Assembly: GCA_012931725.1 (NCBI GenBank)
Contig: WHSA01000533.1
Span: 32,030-96,029 of the forward strand
Reading direction: 5' to 3'
From: Litsea cubeba
Taxonomy: Eukaryota > Streptophyta > Magnoliopsida > Laurales > Lauraceae
Length of the DNA: 64,000 bases
Under the pieces are notes generated by a model that made no database searches, was not told the DNA's origin, and saw only the letters and a program-made list of their open reading frames with translations. Numbering within the stretch: the first letter of the stretch is position 1; the number at the start of each line of letters is the position of its first letter. Below, piece by piece: positions 23,041 to 34,400 of the stretch. The translations under genes were made by a program, and so were the position numbers.

Positions 23041-23648
23041 GAAAAAGATCATCCAAATGAAATGGTATTTAAGAACAAAAATAAATAGTATTTACATTGT
23101 AGGAACTTGTCATGTAGGTGCATTTACATTGTGGGGAAATCAACGCCACCAATGTGCCGTGAATTATTTTTCTAAGGGATCAACATTGATAATATTTTAT
23201 TGTCAGAAATGAGATAAGTAGATATCTTATTGACCACTAATCAATAGATCCTACCAGATGTCATAAGATATCTTATCTACTATTAAGGAAGAGGCACTCC
23301 ATGTGAAGTTGAAGTTTACAGAGCATTTGAGAGAGGCTATTGGGTAATGAAGAGGCAATCCTTGTGACTAGAAACATGGATCAATCGACTGAAAAAATGT
23401 GTAGAATCGTATGATGAAGAGAGAAATTGAAAAGGATGGAGATTTGGAAATGGGGAAGGGGTATACGGATGGCTGGGGATCTGCCTTGAAAGGATATTAT
23501 GGGGATTTTAAAAAAGAGGGAAAAGTCATAGGCAATAAGAGTCTATAGCATTCTCCTTCGCGGTCACGATGCATTTTCAATGACAAAAAGTAAAATTGGC
23601 CAACTAGGAGCTTCACACGAGGACAAGGTGTTAAATGTGTAAGGGATC

Positions 23649-24170
23649 TGTAACGCCCCACCCTACACACATGCATGATATTGTCTGCTTTGGCCCACTG
23701 GCCTCACGGTTTTATTTCTGATGGGCCTCAACCCATCAAAAGGCCTCATGCAAGATAAGGGTGTAAGCTCTACATATAATCCCAATCACTTTCCTCTCTA
23801 TAGTCGATGTAGGACTCCGGGGCGTCACATTCCACCCCCCATAGGGCTGCACGTCTCTGTGCAGTAGCCTGCCAGCCCCTGTAGCCTGCCAGCCCTCTTG
23901 GTCCGCCCACATGGAAGCCCGCCCACTTACACCAGACCACGGCAGGGGACCCACACTCGAACTAGTCGAGAGTCGGCTCTGATACCATTTATAACGCCCC
24001 ACCCTGCACACATGCATGATATTGTCTGCTTTAGCCCACGGGCCTCACGATTTTATTTATGATGGGCCTCAACCCATCAGAAGGCCTCATGAAAGGTAAG
24101 GGTGTAAGCTCTACATATAATCCTAATCACTTTCCTCTCTATAGTCGATGTGGGACTCCGGGGCATCACA
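23649..24170 (-). mobile_element. TRIM (miniature LTR retrotransposon) in the kinase intron
   Basis: Complete 522-bp element: LTRs 23,649-23,829 and 23,991-24,170 (about 180 bp, TGTAACGCCCC...GGGGCGTCACA on the plus strand), internal region about 160 bp, and identical 5-bp duplications ggatc at 23,644-23,648 and 24,171-24,175. On the minus strand tggtatcagagcc (about 23,976-23,988) directly follows the 5' LTR and matches the initiator-tRNA-Met primer site. A purine tract (ggggggtggaa) precedes the 3' LTR. It has no coding capacity and would need enzymes from another element. Confidence 0.9.
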
Positions 24171-24718
24171 GGATCCAATGGATTGAAGGTGCGTGAAGTC
24201 CCATTTCCATCTAGTTGATATTTGTCTATAAACTTACTAAAAAAGAAGATGAGGATTTATGGAAAAGAAAATTAAGATGTTGTCATTAATCTACAGGAAG
24301 TTATCGATTTATGTAGGGATTTAGAGGGTAATGCTTCACAATGTGCTATCTAGATCAACCATTGGATAACAATGACAGAAGTTAAAACTTTGTAAACTGT
24401 TAAGAAGTTTGCACCTAAATTCAATGGTGCATGTCATTTAGATTGGGTGAAACTTCACTTACCTATATCAAAGAATCCCCCCTACAGATTCTACCATTCC
24501 CTCCCCACCAAAGGCCTTTAGATGGTCCACTTTACTTTGGACATAGAAAACTCTTCATGAGCAAGGTTATGGATGATTTGAACCATGGATGTAGTTTTTT
24601 CTAAAATATATATATTAGTATTTAAAAAATCATTTAAAATTCAATAATAAAAACAATACAATGTAGTTAAATAAAAAAATGATGAAAAATAGAATGAACA
24701 AAACATGTCAAGAATTAC

Positions 24719-27412
24719 CTGGAGCGACATATCCGTAAGTGCCTGCAAGTATGGACCAATTGGATGAATCGGGCTTTAGAAGTCTGGCAGTGCCGAAGTC
24801 AGAAATACAAGCCTCAAACTCCATGTCCAACAAAATGTTGTTGCTTGACAAGTCACGATGAACAAATGGAGGATTGCAATCATGGTGCATGTATGAAAGA
24901 GCATGGGCTACACTTTGAACAACCTTAGCCCTTCTTATCCAATCTAATTCCATAGCTTCCCCATTTTTCAGGACTTTAGCCAAACTTCCTCTTTCCATGT
25001 ACTCATACACGAGAAAAGAACATCGTGGATGGGAGCAAAATCCATAGAGCTTAACAATATTGCGATGACGAATGTCTGTTAATGCTTGTATCTCCTTTTT
25101 AAAACTCCTTTGGTCAATTTGCTCACCATCTTCCAGTGGGTGGAGTTTTTTAACTGCTACTACTTCACCTGTAGGTAGATTTGCTTTGTAAACCTTTCCG
25201 TATCCTCCCTCTCCAATGCAAAATTTATCGTCAAAATTCTCTGTTGCTTCAATGATGCCTTCATATGTGTTCTTTCCATCACAGTTCCATATTGAAAGAG
25301 ATCTTGATTGCTTACCTCTTGAACCACATTCTCAACAATCGTTCTTCTCCCATGAAGAACGAAAAAGATGACAACTGAAGCACAAAGGAGGAATGAGACC
25401 CCTACAAAACATAGAATAATGATGACCTTACATTTCTTGTCTTTCTTTCTGTCACCGTGACTTGTTGGAGTGGGATTGCAAGGTTGTAAGCTTTGTACTT
25501 CACCGCATAAGCCTTTATTGTTAACAAATGCTTTCGGTGAGGCATTTAGAAATGCTCTATTATCAAGTAGAGGACCCTCCAAAAGGTTATATGATACATC
25601 AATGGACAACAAACTTATCATCTCTTTGAAAGAAGAAGGAATAGAACCATTGAGCATATTGTGAGAAAGATTTAACTTTTCCAACTTGCTTAACTTCCTG
25701 AGCTGAGATGGTATTTCTCCTGAGAGCGAATTTTGACCTAAATCAAGTATTATCCCAAGGCCTTCAAGATTACCAATTTGAAATGGAATGCTTCCATTCA
25801 AATTATTGCTATTTAACTTCAAAGACAGCAGTTTTGGTGCATTTTTCTATCTGTTTTGGAATGGGCCCTTCAAAGTTATTCACAGATAGATCAAGAAGTT
25901 CAAGATTGTTCAGTTGTCCCAATTCTTCTGGCACGAAACCTGAAAGTTTGTTGTCATTTAAGCTCAAGTTGTTATAACATTGTTAACTTCCCCAACTCTT
26001 TGGGAATTTCTCCCTCTAGGTAGTTTGAAGAAATGTCTAGCAAACTGAGCCGAGATAGATGCCCAACCTGAGGTGGAATCTTCCCTGTAATATTATTTGA
26101 GGAAAATTTTAGAGATGTCAAGTTTAAGCATTCTCCCCAAGTTGGCGAAAGCTCTCCACTTAATCTATTGTAACTCATATCAATGTATGTTAGGTTGGGG
26201 TATACACCAAAGACTTCAGATATATTTCCACTGAGTTGATTTCTTTCAAGCCGAACTCGCTGTAAGGTCCTACAATTTTTCAAGCTTTGAGGAATTGGAC
26301 CACGGAGATTGTTGTTGCTTGCTAGGAAGCGTGTAAGAGAGCCACCTTGGCATATTTGAGGTAAATAATCTGAAAACTCATTGGAAGTCAAGTCAAGAGC
26401 CTGTAACTGTGTTAAGTTTGCAAATTCTTCGGGTAAGGAACCGGACAATTGATTTTCTGATAAATTGAGTTCTTCTAGGTTTCTCAAGTTACCAAATGAT
26501 AGGGGAACATGACCAGAAATTTGATTTTGGGCCACTAACAAACGAACGAGGGTCCTCATGTTTCCTAATTCTTGAGGAATTTTGCCAGAAATTTGATTTG
26601 TGAAAAGAGACAACACAGTTAGTTTGGTCAAGTTTCCCAAGGTGGGAGGAATAAATCCGGTGAGATTGTTTTCGCTGAGGTCCAATATAACCAAGCTTCT
26701 CATGTTTCCTAATTCTTGAGGAATTTTGCCAGAAATTTGATTTGTGAAAAGAGACAACACAGTTAGTTTGGTCAAGTTTCCCAAGGTGGGAGGAATAAAT
26801 CCGGTGAGATTGTTTTCGCTGAGGTCCAATATAACCAAGCTTCTCATGTTTCCAATTTCTAGAGGAATTTTGCCAGAAATTTGAGTTTTGTAAAGATACA
26901 AAGTAGTTAGTTGGGTCAAGTTTCCCAAGGTGGGAGGAATAAATCCGGTGAGATTGTTTTTGTAGAGGGCCAATGAAATTAGGCTCCTCATGTTTCCAAT
27001 TTCTTGAGGAATTGTGCCAGAAATTTGATTTCTGAAAAGGTACAAAAGAGTTAGTTTGGTCAAGTTTCCCAAGGTGGGAGGAAGAAATCCGGTGAGATTG
27101 TTATTGCTGAGCTGTAAATCAATCAAACTTTTCATGTTTCCAATTTCTTGGGGAATTGTGCCAGAAATTTGATTTCCGTGAAGATACAAAGTAGTTAGTT
27201 GGGTCAAGTTTCTCAAGGTGGGAGGAATAAATCCGATGAGATTGTTTCTGCTGAGCTGTAAATCAATCAGACTTTTCATGTTTCCTAATTCTTGAGGAAT
27301 TGTGCCAGAAATTTGATTTGTGAAAAGGTGCAAAAGAGTTAGTTTTGTCAAGTTTCCCAAAGTGGGAGGAATAAACCCGGTGAGATTGTTTACGCTGAAG
27401 TCCAATGAAATC
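24719..27412 (-). pseudogene. Receptor kinase exon 1, 3' part: LRRs, membrane helix, kinase N-lobe
   Basis: Minus strand from the insertion junction. LRRs of the form NNLTGFIPPTLGNLTKLTxLxL alternate with NQISGTIPQELGNMKSL. Then come a C-terminal cap (GLCGEVQSLQPC), a membrane helix (VIIILCFVGVSFLLCASVVIF, about 25,375-25,440) and a kinase domain. The kinase has the glycine loop GEGGYGKVYKA, VAVKKL lysine, HRDLSSNN catalytic loop and DFGTARLL. A clean donor (CAG|GTAATT) sits at 24,719/24,718. Single-base shifts near 25,972-25,978, 25,831-25,847 and 25,293-25,298 break the frame; kinase residues downstream of the last one are in one frame to the donor. Confidence 0.88.
26557..26844 (-). repeat. 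Two apparently identical 144-bp LRR blocks
   Basis: 26,557-26,700 and 26,701-26,844 read the same base for base by eye. Each encodes two 24-residue LRRs (NLTGFIPPTLGNLTKLTVL, then LFTNQISGKIPQELGN). Neighbouring pairs share the 144-bp period but differ at several bases. Recent unequal exchange has lengthened the ectodomain by two LRRs. Confidence 0.85.
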
Positions 27413-27915
27413 TGATGATGCCAAAAACAGGGATTCGGACACCACCGGTCAAGATGATTAATGCAATGCAATAATTGAAGAGAGATGAGAGATTTATAGT
27501 GGTTCGGTCAAGCGTGACCTACGTCCACTTCAAGATGGTAATCTTTGATTAATGTCGAGGGTTACAAATATGAGAAAGTAGAGAAAAACCATCCCCTCTC
27601 AAGTGATGAGAGGGCTCTATTTATAACTCTTTCCCACCCGGTGGGGAGGTAATCGGTTCAACGTCTCTTTGGAGCGTCAGACGTGTCCCTGAGGATCGAG
27701 CCAGGTGGAAGGAAGGTGAGATCCTCTCCGCGAGACTTGGTAAATGCAGGTTAGGGGAGACTTCGTCGCGATGGCTTGGAACCTGAGGTGACGAGGCTTC
27801 GTTTAACGAAACCCGGATCTCAACGGGGCTACTCTGGCCTGACCCATGATCCTAGACGGACCGGGTCACTTGGACCTGACTCATTATCGCGATCCGGATT
27901 GGGCTTGACCCATCA
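27413..27915 (-). repeat. 3' LTR of the Tat element
   Basis: Minus-strand LTR TGATGGGTC...CATCA. A TATA box (gttataaata, minus strand) lies near 27,621-27,630. This LTR faces the receptor's LRR-kinase half in the same orientation and could drive read-through into it. Confidence 0.93.
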
Positions 27916-27930
27916 TTTGCCCCCTCAATG
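27916..27930 (-). promoter_or_regulatory. Polypurine tract
   Basis: Minus strand cattgagggggcaaa directly abuts the 3' LTR start TGATGGG. Confidence 0.8.
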
Positions 27931-28094
27931 CTCCGTTCCCGAATAATAATTTTATTTTTGAAAGGGGGCATTGAAAAATTCCAATCTCGTCTCTTGACAA
28001 ACTTTTCGTCTTCCCGATCCCAACCGCTTGTCCCTGCAGATGTGTATCTCGGAGAGTCCTCCCGGCTTGGGTTACTCTTCTTTGAAAACTCTGG

Positions 28095-28104
28095 CTATAA
28101 AATA
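28095..28104 (+). promoter_or_regulatory. TATA box of the antisense gene
   Basis: ctataaaata on the plus strand, inside the element between polypurine tract and antisense gene, about 70 bp before the first ATG (28175). It is spaced as expected for a pol II core promoter and is independent of the LTR promoters. Confidence 0.6.
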
Positions 28105-28174
28105 AGCCCTAGAGTCTGATTTCTTCAAAAGAAAGAAACTTGGTTCTGCAGAAAAACCATTGGGAGAGAAGAAG

Positions 28175-31100
28175 ATGGTGGCAAGCAGAAGGGTAGGCAC
28201 TGGCGTTGGCGCTTCCGGCGATCCCTCCATAGGTGAGGAAGATGTGGTCGTTTCCGCGATGCTCGGCAATGGGCGAGGAGAGAAGGAGGAGATGGGCGAG
28301 GGCGCCATGGGCGCAGGCGAGGGTGCCACGGGCGCGGGCGAGGGCATCTCGGGCGTGGGCGTGGGCACCTCGGGCGCGGGCCCCATGGGCGAGGGCACCT
28401 CGGGCGCAGGCGCTGGCCCCAAGGGCGAGGGCACCTCGGGCGCAGGCGAGGGCATCTCGGGCGTGGGCGAGGGCACCTCGGGCGCGGGCCCCATGGGCGA
28501 GGGCACCTCTGTCGCGTTGCTGGCTGTGGGCGAGGGCGGCGAGCCCATGGCAGGCGCGGGCGAGGGCTCCCCTGCTCCGTGCGTCGCAGCGCTGGCTGTG
28601 GGCGAGGGCGGCGAGGTCACGGCAGGCGCGGGCGAGGGCTCCCCTGTCGCGTTGCTGGCTGTGGGCGAGGGGCGGCGAGCCCATGGCAGGCGCGGGTGAG
28701 GGCTTCCATTGCTCCGTGCGTCGCAGCGCTGGTTTTGGGCGAGGGCGCCCCTGCGCTGGGCGTCGGGGTGCCTGCAGCGGGCGAGGGCGCTGCCGCGGTG
28801 GGCGCCCGCCTGGCCGCACGTGCCCCTGCGATGGGCGACGTCGCGGTGCACCCCTGGGCGAGCGGACGCGAGGGAGGTGATGGTTGGCGAGGCCGTGGGG
28901 GCCCCCTGGGCGAGCAGGCAGGACACAGGAGGCTCGGCGATCCCCCCTTGGGCGAGCAGGCAGGGCAAGGGAGGCTCGGCGATGCCCCCTTGGGCGAGCA
29001 GCCCCCGCGATGAGCCCAGGCAGGGGGGTGGCTTGCTAGGTGGAGGACGGATGGGCGACCTCAACTTGGTGGGCGAGCCTGAGCTGGGCTTGCATGCTCA
29101 CAGCACCTCTCGCTCAGGTGTCGCATCCGGCCAGGTGTCACGAGACCTTACATCGGTCTCCGCAGCGAGAGAAAAATTACGTCCTCGTCCCAAAAAATAC
29201 CAAGGGAAGGTCATAGTTGAGGACGACGGGTACAAAGTAAGTACAATTTTTAGCACCTTTCAGACAGATAGTGACATCTCCCGAATCATTACTTCGTATC
29301 GTATTCTGCCCATGGTTATGTGTCGTCTTGCTGAAAAAGATGAACCAGCTTTGCGACAGCTCCTCAGGTGAGATCCTCGTTTATGAGGATATGCTCGAGG
29401 CCGGGCTGAGATTCCCAATGTCTTCTTCCATCTGCCGGATTTCTTCACTATTTTTCCCTAACCCCAGGGCGTCTCGTGCCTAACGGCTGGAGGGCCTTGC
29501 TGGGTTTTCTTGCGTTGTGGAAGAAGGTGAATGGCGAGGATGCCTCTCCAGCTGAGTTTCACGCCGCTTACAACCTGATGGAGTCTCCTGCCCCCAATAG
29601 GGGATGGTATTACCTCACCTCCAGGGGATGTAAGCTTCTTACAGGGATGCGTTCCAACTGTCACAGCTGGAAATCTCGCTTCTTCTTCATAGGTGGCGAG
29701 TGGCTTCGCAAGCAGATCAGGATTTGGTGCCCACACGATGGATTAGCGCCAAAAGACTGGGTACGTCTTCCTGTTCACTTCTCCATACTTATATAAATGT
29801 ATATATACATTGTTCCTTTATGCACGCCGTTACTCCGCAGATCCTCCCATACTCTCCAAGGACCAAGAGGCGAAACTGCAAGCGGTGAGGGATCATCCAG
29901 AGAAAGACTTGGGAGCTCTTATTCCCAAAGAAAGTCGTAAGGCCAGTGGACCTTCTCCGGGCTCTTCCTCAGGACCGTCATCAAAGAGAAAGAGTAAGTT
30001 AAATCTGCTCTGATCATAATCTTAACATTACCTGAGGTGTTGTTCCCATGTTTCACTTGTCAATACTTCTCTTAATAGGCACGGAGGTGTGCAGAGAGAT
30101 GATTGGAGCCCGTTTTTCGACCCGCTTCTCGGATAGGGGAACCCCTCCTTCAAAGGTGGCGAGAACAGGCGACGTCTCACCAGGAACCTCTCGATTGGCT
30201 TCTCGCACTGAGCCCCGAGTGTCTCCTACTCGAGTGGTTTTACCTAAGATGTCTCTTCAGTCAGGGATCTCCTCCGCTAAGACTGTTGTCTCGCAGCCTT
30301 CTTCTTCAGCCACACTTCCTGTACCTCGGCTATGTCCTCCACAGCCGGGCACTTCTACAGGGGCACCCACCGGGACCGGTCCCCGGCGTCGTTCGTGGGA
30401 GATGCGGGATAGGCTAGGGAGATATGTGCTGGCGCATGAGGTCTCTCGGGTTAACGCCTTGTGCACCGAGGGAGTCATTGACTCATTTGTAGAGGGTCTG
30501 ACTCAGGTGAAGTTCATTATTTACTTTTCTCCTGATTGTTTCCCCTTCATTTCTTTATAACTGTCTCACTTCTCGTCTCTTATCTTTTCAGGTTTCCACA
30601 GCATCCGTCTGCTTGTTGCAGCGTGCCCAGTCTTGTGGTCAGATGAGTCGGGAGAAGGAGGCTATGCGGCTGGAGCTCTCCACTGCTCAAGAGAAGATTA
30701 TTGCCCTGGAAGCCGCTGGTAGGATTTCCGCAACCGATCTTGCTGCGTCCCGAGAGAGGGTAAGCAAGCTTGAGACCGGGCTTTCAGCAGCCAATAAGAG
30801 GGCAGCCGAGGTAGAAGATGAGCTTACGAAGACCTGCGAGAAGGCTTCGCTCACCGAGGCTGAGCTTACGAAGTCCCGCGAGAGGGCTTCGCTCAGTGAG
30901 GCTGAGCTGATGAAGGCCCGTGAGAGGGCTTCGCTCAGTGAGGCTGAGCTGATGAAGGCCCGTGAGAGGGCTTCGCTCAGTGAGGCAGAGCTTGCTCGAA
31001 CCCTTGAGAAGGTGAGGCTCAGGGAAGTTGCTGTAGAGGCAGAGATGAGGACAGCGTCCGAGAGAGCTTCTCAAGCTGAGAGGGACCTGCAGATTGGCAT

Positions 31101-31278
31101 CGCGGATGCCTTCATCGATGGCTACGAGGAGCTTCGAGAGAAGATTTCGGCCGCCTTTCCAGACATTGACATATCAGGCTTTGTGCCGATGGAGGCGCCT
31201 GATGATGGTGGTAGCAGCTCTGGTGATTATGAGGACGATGAGGAGGAGGATTATGAGGAAGGGGATGAAAGTGATTAG
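28175..31278 (+). CDS. Antisense gene of the Tat element: Transposase_28-like domain plus coiled coil (frame breaks in exon 1)
   Basis: Opposite strand to gag-pol. Proposed exons: 28,175 (or ATG 29,051) to 29,760; 29,841-29,993; 30,079-30,506; 30,592-31,278. Donors gtacgt, gtaagt and gtgaag and acceptors ccgcag, aatag and tttcag fit, and the phases at the last two joins agree. The N-terminus is Gly/Ala/Glu repeats (SGAGEGTSGAG). The middle (about 29,380-29,760) has VYEDMLEAGLRFP, SLTPGRLVPNGWRAL and RFFFIGGEW, resembling the gypsy-type transposon (Transposase_28) domain. A Ser/Pro-rich linker follows. The last exon holds heptad repeats (ELTKSRERASLSEAEL) and an acidic tail. Frame changes near 28,670, 28,7xx-29,010, 29,365 and 29,430, and an imperfect phase at the first join, suggest decay or sequence errors. 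Role unknown. Confidence 0.75.
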
Positions 31279-31461
31279 TGTATGGGGATTTCATGGGTAG
31301 GTAGCTTGACTTTTGTAAAGGCAGCATCAGCCTGATTTATGCAACTTTTGGTAATAAAAGTAATTTTATTTATCCATCTTTTGTTTTGCAACATTAAATC
31401 AAATAAAAAGTGCAAACCTAAGTCCTTTAACAAAAACCCTAATTTGCCCCCCTGGACCTCC
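31279..31461. terminator. Convergent 3' ends of antisense gene and pol
   Basis: 183 bp between the two stop codons. Plus-strand aataaaag near 31,353 could be the poly(A) signal of the antisense gene. The same region is A/T-rich on both strands. Confidence 0.4.
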
Positions 31462-34400
31462 TCACTGGTAGTACTTCTTCAAGTGTTCTGCATTCCACGG
31501 ATGGGGTAAGACCTTTCCTTCAGAGTTCTGGATTCTGTAGGTGCCTGGTCTCACCACTTCTATTATGAGATACGGACCTTCCCAATTAGGTCCGAGTTTT
31601 CCTTCCCGAGAGTCCTTCGTAGCGAGAATCACCTTCTTGAGGACTAGGTCTCCCGGTTGGAAGGAACGAGGCTTCACCCTCGAATTGTAGTACTTGGCCA
31701 TGCGTCGTTTGTACTCCGCATTACGGACCACAGCCATTTCTCTTGCCTCCTCTATCAAATCGAGGTTGAGGCGGAGTCCTTCTTCATTGGTGGCAGGGTC
31801 GTATTGGTGGACCCTTAGGGAATGTACCCCTATCTCGACAGGGATTACCGCCTCAGTCCCAAAAGCAAGAGAGAAAGGGGTTTCTCCTGTAGGAGTCCGC
31901 AGAGTTGTCCTGTAGGCCCATAATACTCCTGGAAGCTCATCAACCCACAGACCTTTTGCTCTTTCGAGCCTTGTCTTAAGGTTGCGCAGGACTGTCCTCA
32001 CCATTACTTCTGCTTGCCCATTGCCTGGGGGTGTGCCGGGCTGGAGTGAGGTTGTTTTATGTGAAGGTCTGCGCAGAAGGAGTTGAAGAGCCTGTTGTCG
32101 AATTGCTTGCCATTGTCGCTGACAATGGCCTCAGGTATTCCGAAGCGACAGACCAGGTTTTTCCAGACGAAATCTTTCACCTTGTGGTCTGTTATCTTCG
32201 CTAGGGGTTCCGCCTCCGCCCATTTTGTAAAGTAGTCGATGGCGACCACTATGAATTTGCACTGGCCTCTACTCAAAGGCAGGGGGCCCAAAATGTCGAT
32301 GCCCCATTTGGAGAAAGGCCACGGGCTGAGGATGGTGGTCAGCTCTTCTGGTGGCTGCCGCGTCACAGTGGCGAAGCGCTGGCATTTGTCACACTTCTTG
32401 GCGAGGTCCTTGGCATCTTTCAACATGCTTGGCCAAAAGTACCCTTGCCTAAGCACTTTATGTGCGAGGCAGCGTCCTCCCGAGTGATTTCCACAAATCC
32501 CCTCATGAATTTCTCTGAGGGCGTAGTCAGCCTCTTCTGGGGAAAGGCAGCGCAGCAACGGTAGGTTGTAACCCCTCTTGTAGAGAACATCCTGTAGGAT
32601 TGTGAACTTAGAAGCTCTCATCCTCAGTCTCCTGGCTTCCAAATGGTCACCTGGCTCGGTGCCCTCTTGGAGGAAGGCTTTTATGGGGGTCATCCAATTT
32701 GGCTCATCGCCATCTGATGCACAGTGGATGTTTCCGATTACCACATCCAACTTACTTTTCTCCAACTGGTGCCCGATGAGCGTCGGTCCTGTAGATGAGG
32801 CCTCCAATGATGAGGCGAGCCTGGCGAGTGCGTCGGCGGCAACATTTTCTCCCCTAGGAATATGAGAGAGCTGAAAATATTGGAAACTTTTGATTATTTC
32901 CTTTACCATGATGAGGTAATCTTGCATTCTTTCCTCCTTTGCTTCGAATTCGCCGTTTACTTGATTCACCACCAGTTGTGAATCGCTGTAAGCGAGAACG
33001 GATTTAGCATCCATCTCAATCGCCAATTTAAGACCAGAGAGGAGGGCCTCGTACTCGGCTTCATTGTTTGAGGCAATGAAGTGGAGTTTCACTGCATATT
33101 TGATGGGTGTTCCATCAGGACTCATTAGGATTAAGCCAGCTCCGCTCCCTTCTGTGGTTGCTGAACCATCAACATAGAGTTTCCAGGCTGGTAGTGGCGA
33201 TACATTGGACTTCTTAGGAAGTACTTGGAGAGGCTCTTCGTTCACATATGGAGAGGCCTGCGAGTCCTGTGGGGGAGAAGCTTGGGCGCCCGGAGATGAG
33301 GTGGAGAACTGGGCGCCCGTTGGAGGAGAGGAGAGCTGGGCGCCCGCTAAAGGGAGCTGGGCGCCCGTTGGTGGAGAGGTGAGCTGGGCGCCCAGTGGAG
33401 AGGTGAGCTGGGCGCCCGTTGAGGGGAGCTGGGCGCCCGTTGGTGGAGAGGTGAGCTGGGCGCCCGTTGAGGGGAGCTGGGCGCCCGTTGGTGGGAGCTG
33501 GGCGCCTGTTGTAAGTAGAGGAGGATCCTCAGTTTGCTCTTCAGCATATGTAAGCTCCGATACAAAGTCTGCCAAAGCCTGTGCTTTGATGGCAGGCCTT
33601 GGTTGATAGTGAATGTCGAACTCACCAAGCTCCACCGACCACTTAGCCAATCTTCCAGCAACATCAGGTTTTGCTAAAACTCTTTTCAGAGGTTGATCCG
33701 TGATGACAGTGATTGTGTGGCCCTGGAAGTAATGACGTAGACGCCTCGCAGTCGAAACGAGGGCGAGCGCCAGTTTTTCCAACTCTGAGTATCTGATCTC
33801 TGCCCCTCTGTATGCTCTGCTCACATAGTAGATTGGTTTTTGTACCCCACTATGGTCTGTAATGAGGACAGAGCTTACTGCTGAGGGAGAAGCAGAGAGG
33901 TACAAATACAGCACTTCCCCAGGTAAAGCATGTGAGAGGAGAGGAGGTGTGGCAAGGTATGCCTTAAGCTTCTGGAAGGCCTCCTCAGCCTCAGATCCCC
34001 ATTCAAAAGTTTTCCTAAGAATTTTGAAGAAGGGCAAACACTTATCTGCAGATTTGGAGACGAACCTGTTGAGCGCTGCAATTCTCCCATTGAGGCGCTG
34101 CAGCTCCTTAGTTGATGATGGCGACCTCATATCCAGTATGGCCTTGATTTTGTCAGGGTTCGCCTCAATCCCCCTCTGATTGACCATGAATCCCAAGAAC
34201 TTTCCCGATCCAACGCCAAAAGCGCATTTCTCGGGATTCAGCTTCATGTTGTAGGTCCTGAGAACACTGAAGGTCTCTTGAAGATGACCGATGTGATCTG
34301 CTGCAGCCAAGCTCTTTACTAGCATGTCGTCGACATATACTTCCATCGTTCGCCCGATCTGGGAATGGAACATCATGTTCACCAGGCGCTGGTAAGTGGC

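Noticed and set aside
23975..23990. Possible tRNA-Met gene fragment
   Set aside because: It is complementary to the tRNA 3' end and sits right after an LTR, so it is a primer binding site.
27413..27471. In-frame start for a kinase fusion inside the 3' LTR
   Set aside because: The in-frame codon at its beginning is TTG; there is no ATG in this frame in the last part of the LTR.
28072..29064. 330-codon open frame on the minus strand, Pro/Ala/Ser-rich
   Set aside because: It is antisense to the GC-rich repeats of the antisense gene's first exon. Such repeats keep several frames open, and it has no conserved domain.
29237..29263. Short intron (gtaagt...cag) in the antisense gene
   Set aside because: At 27 bp it is below the size of plant introns and the frame reads through without it.
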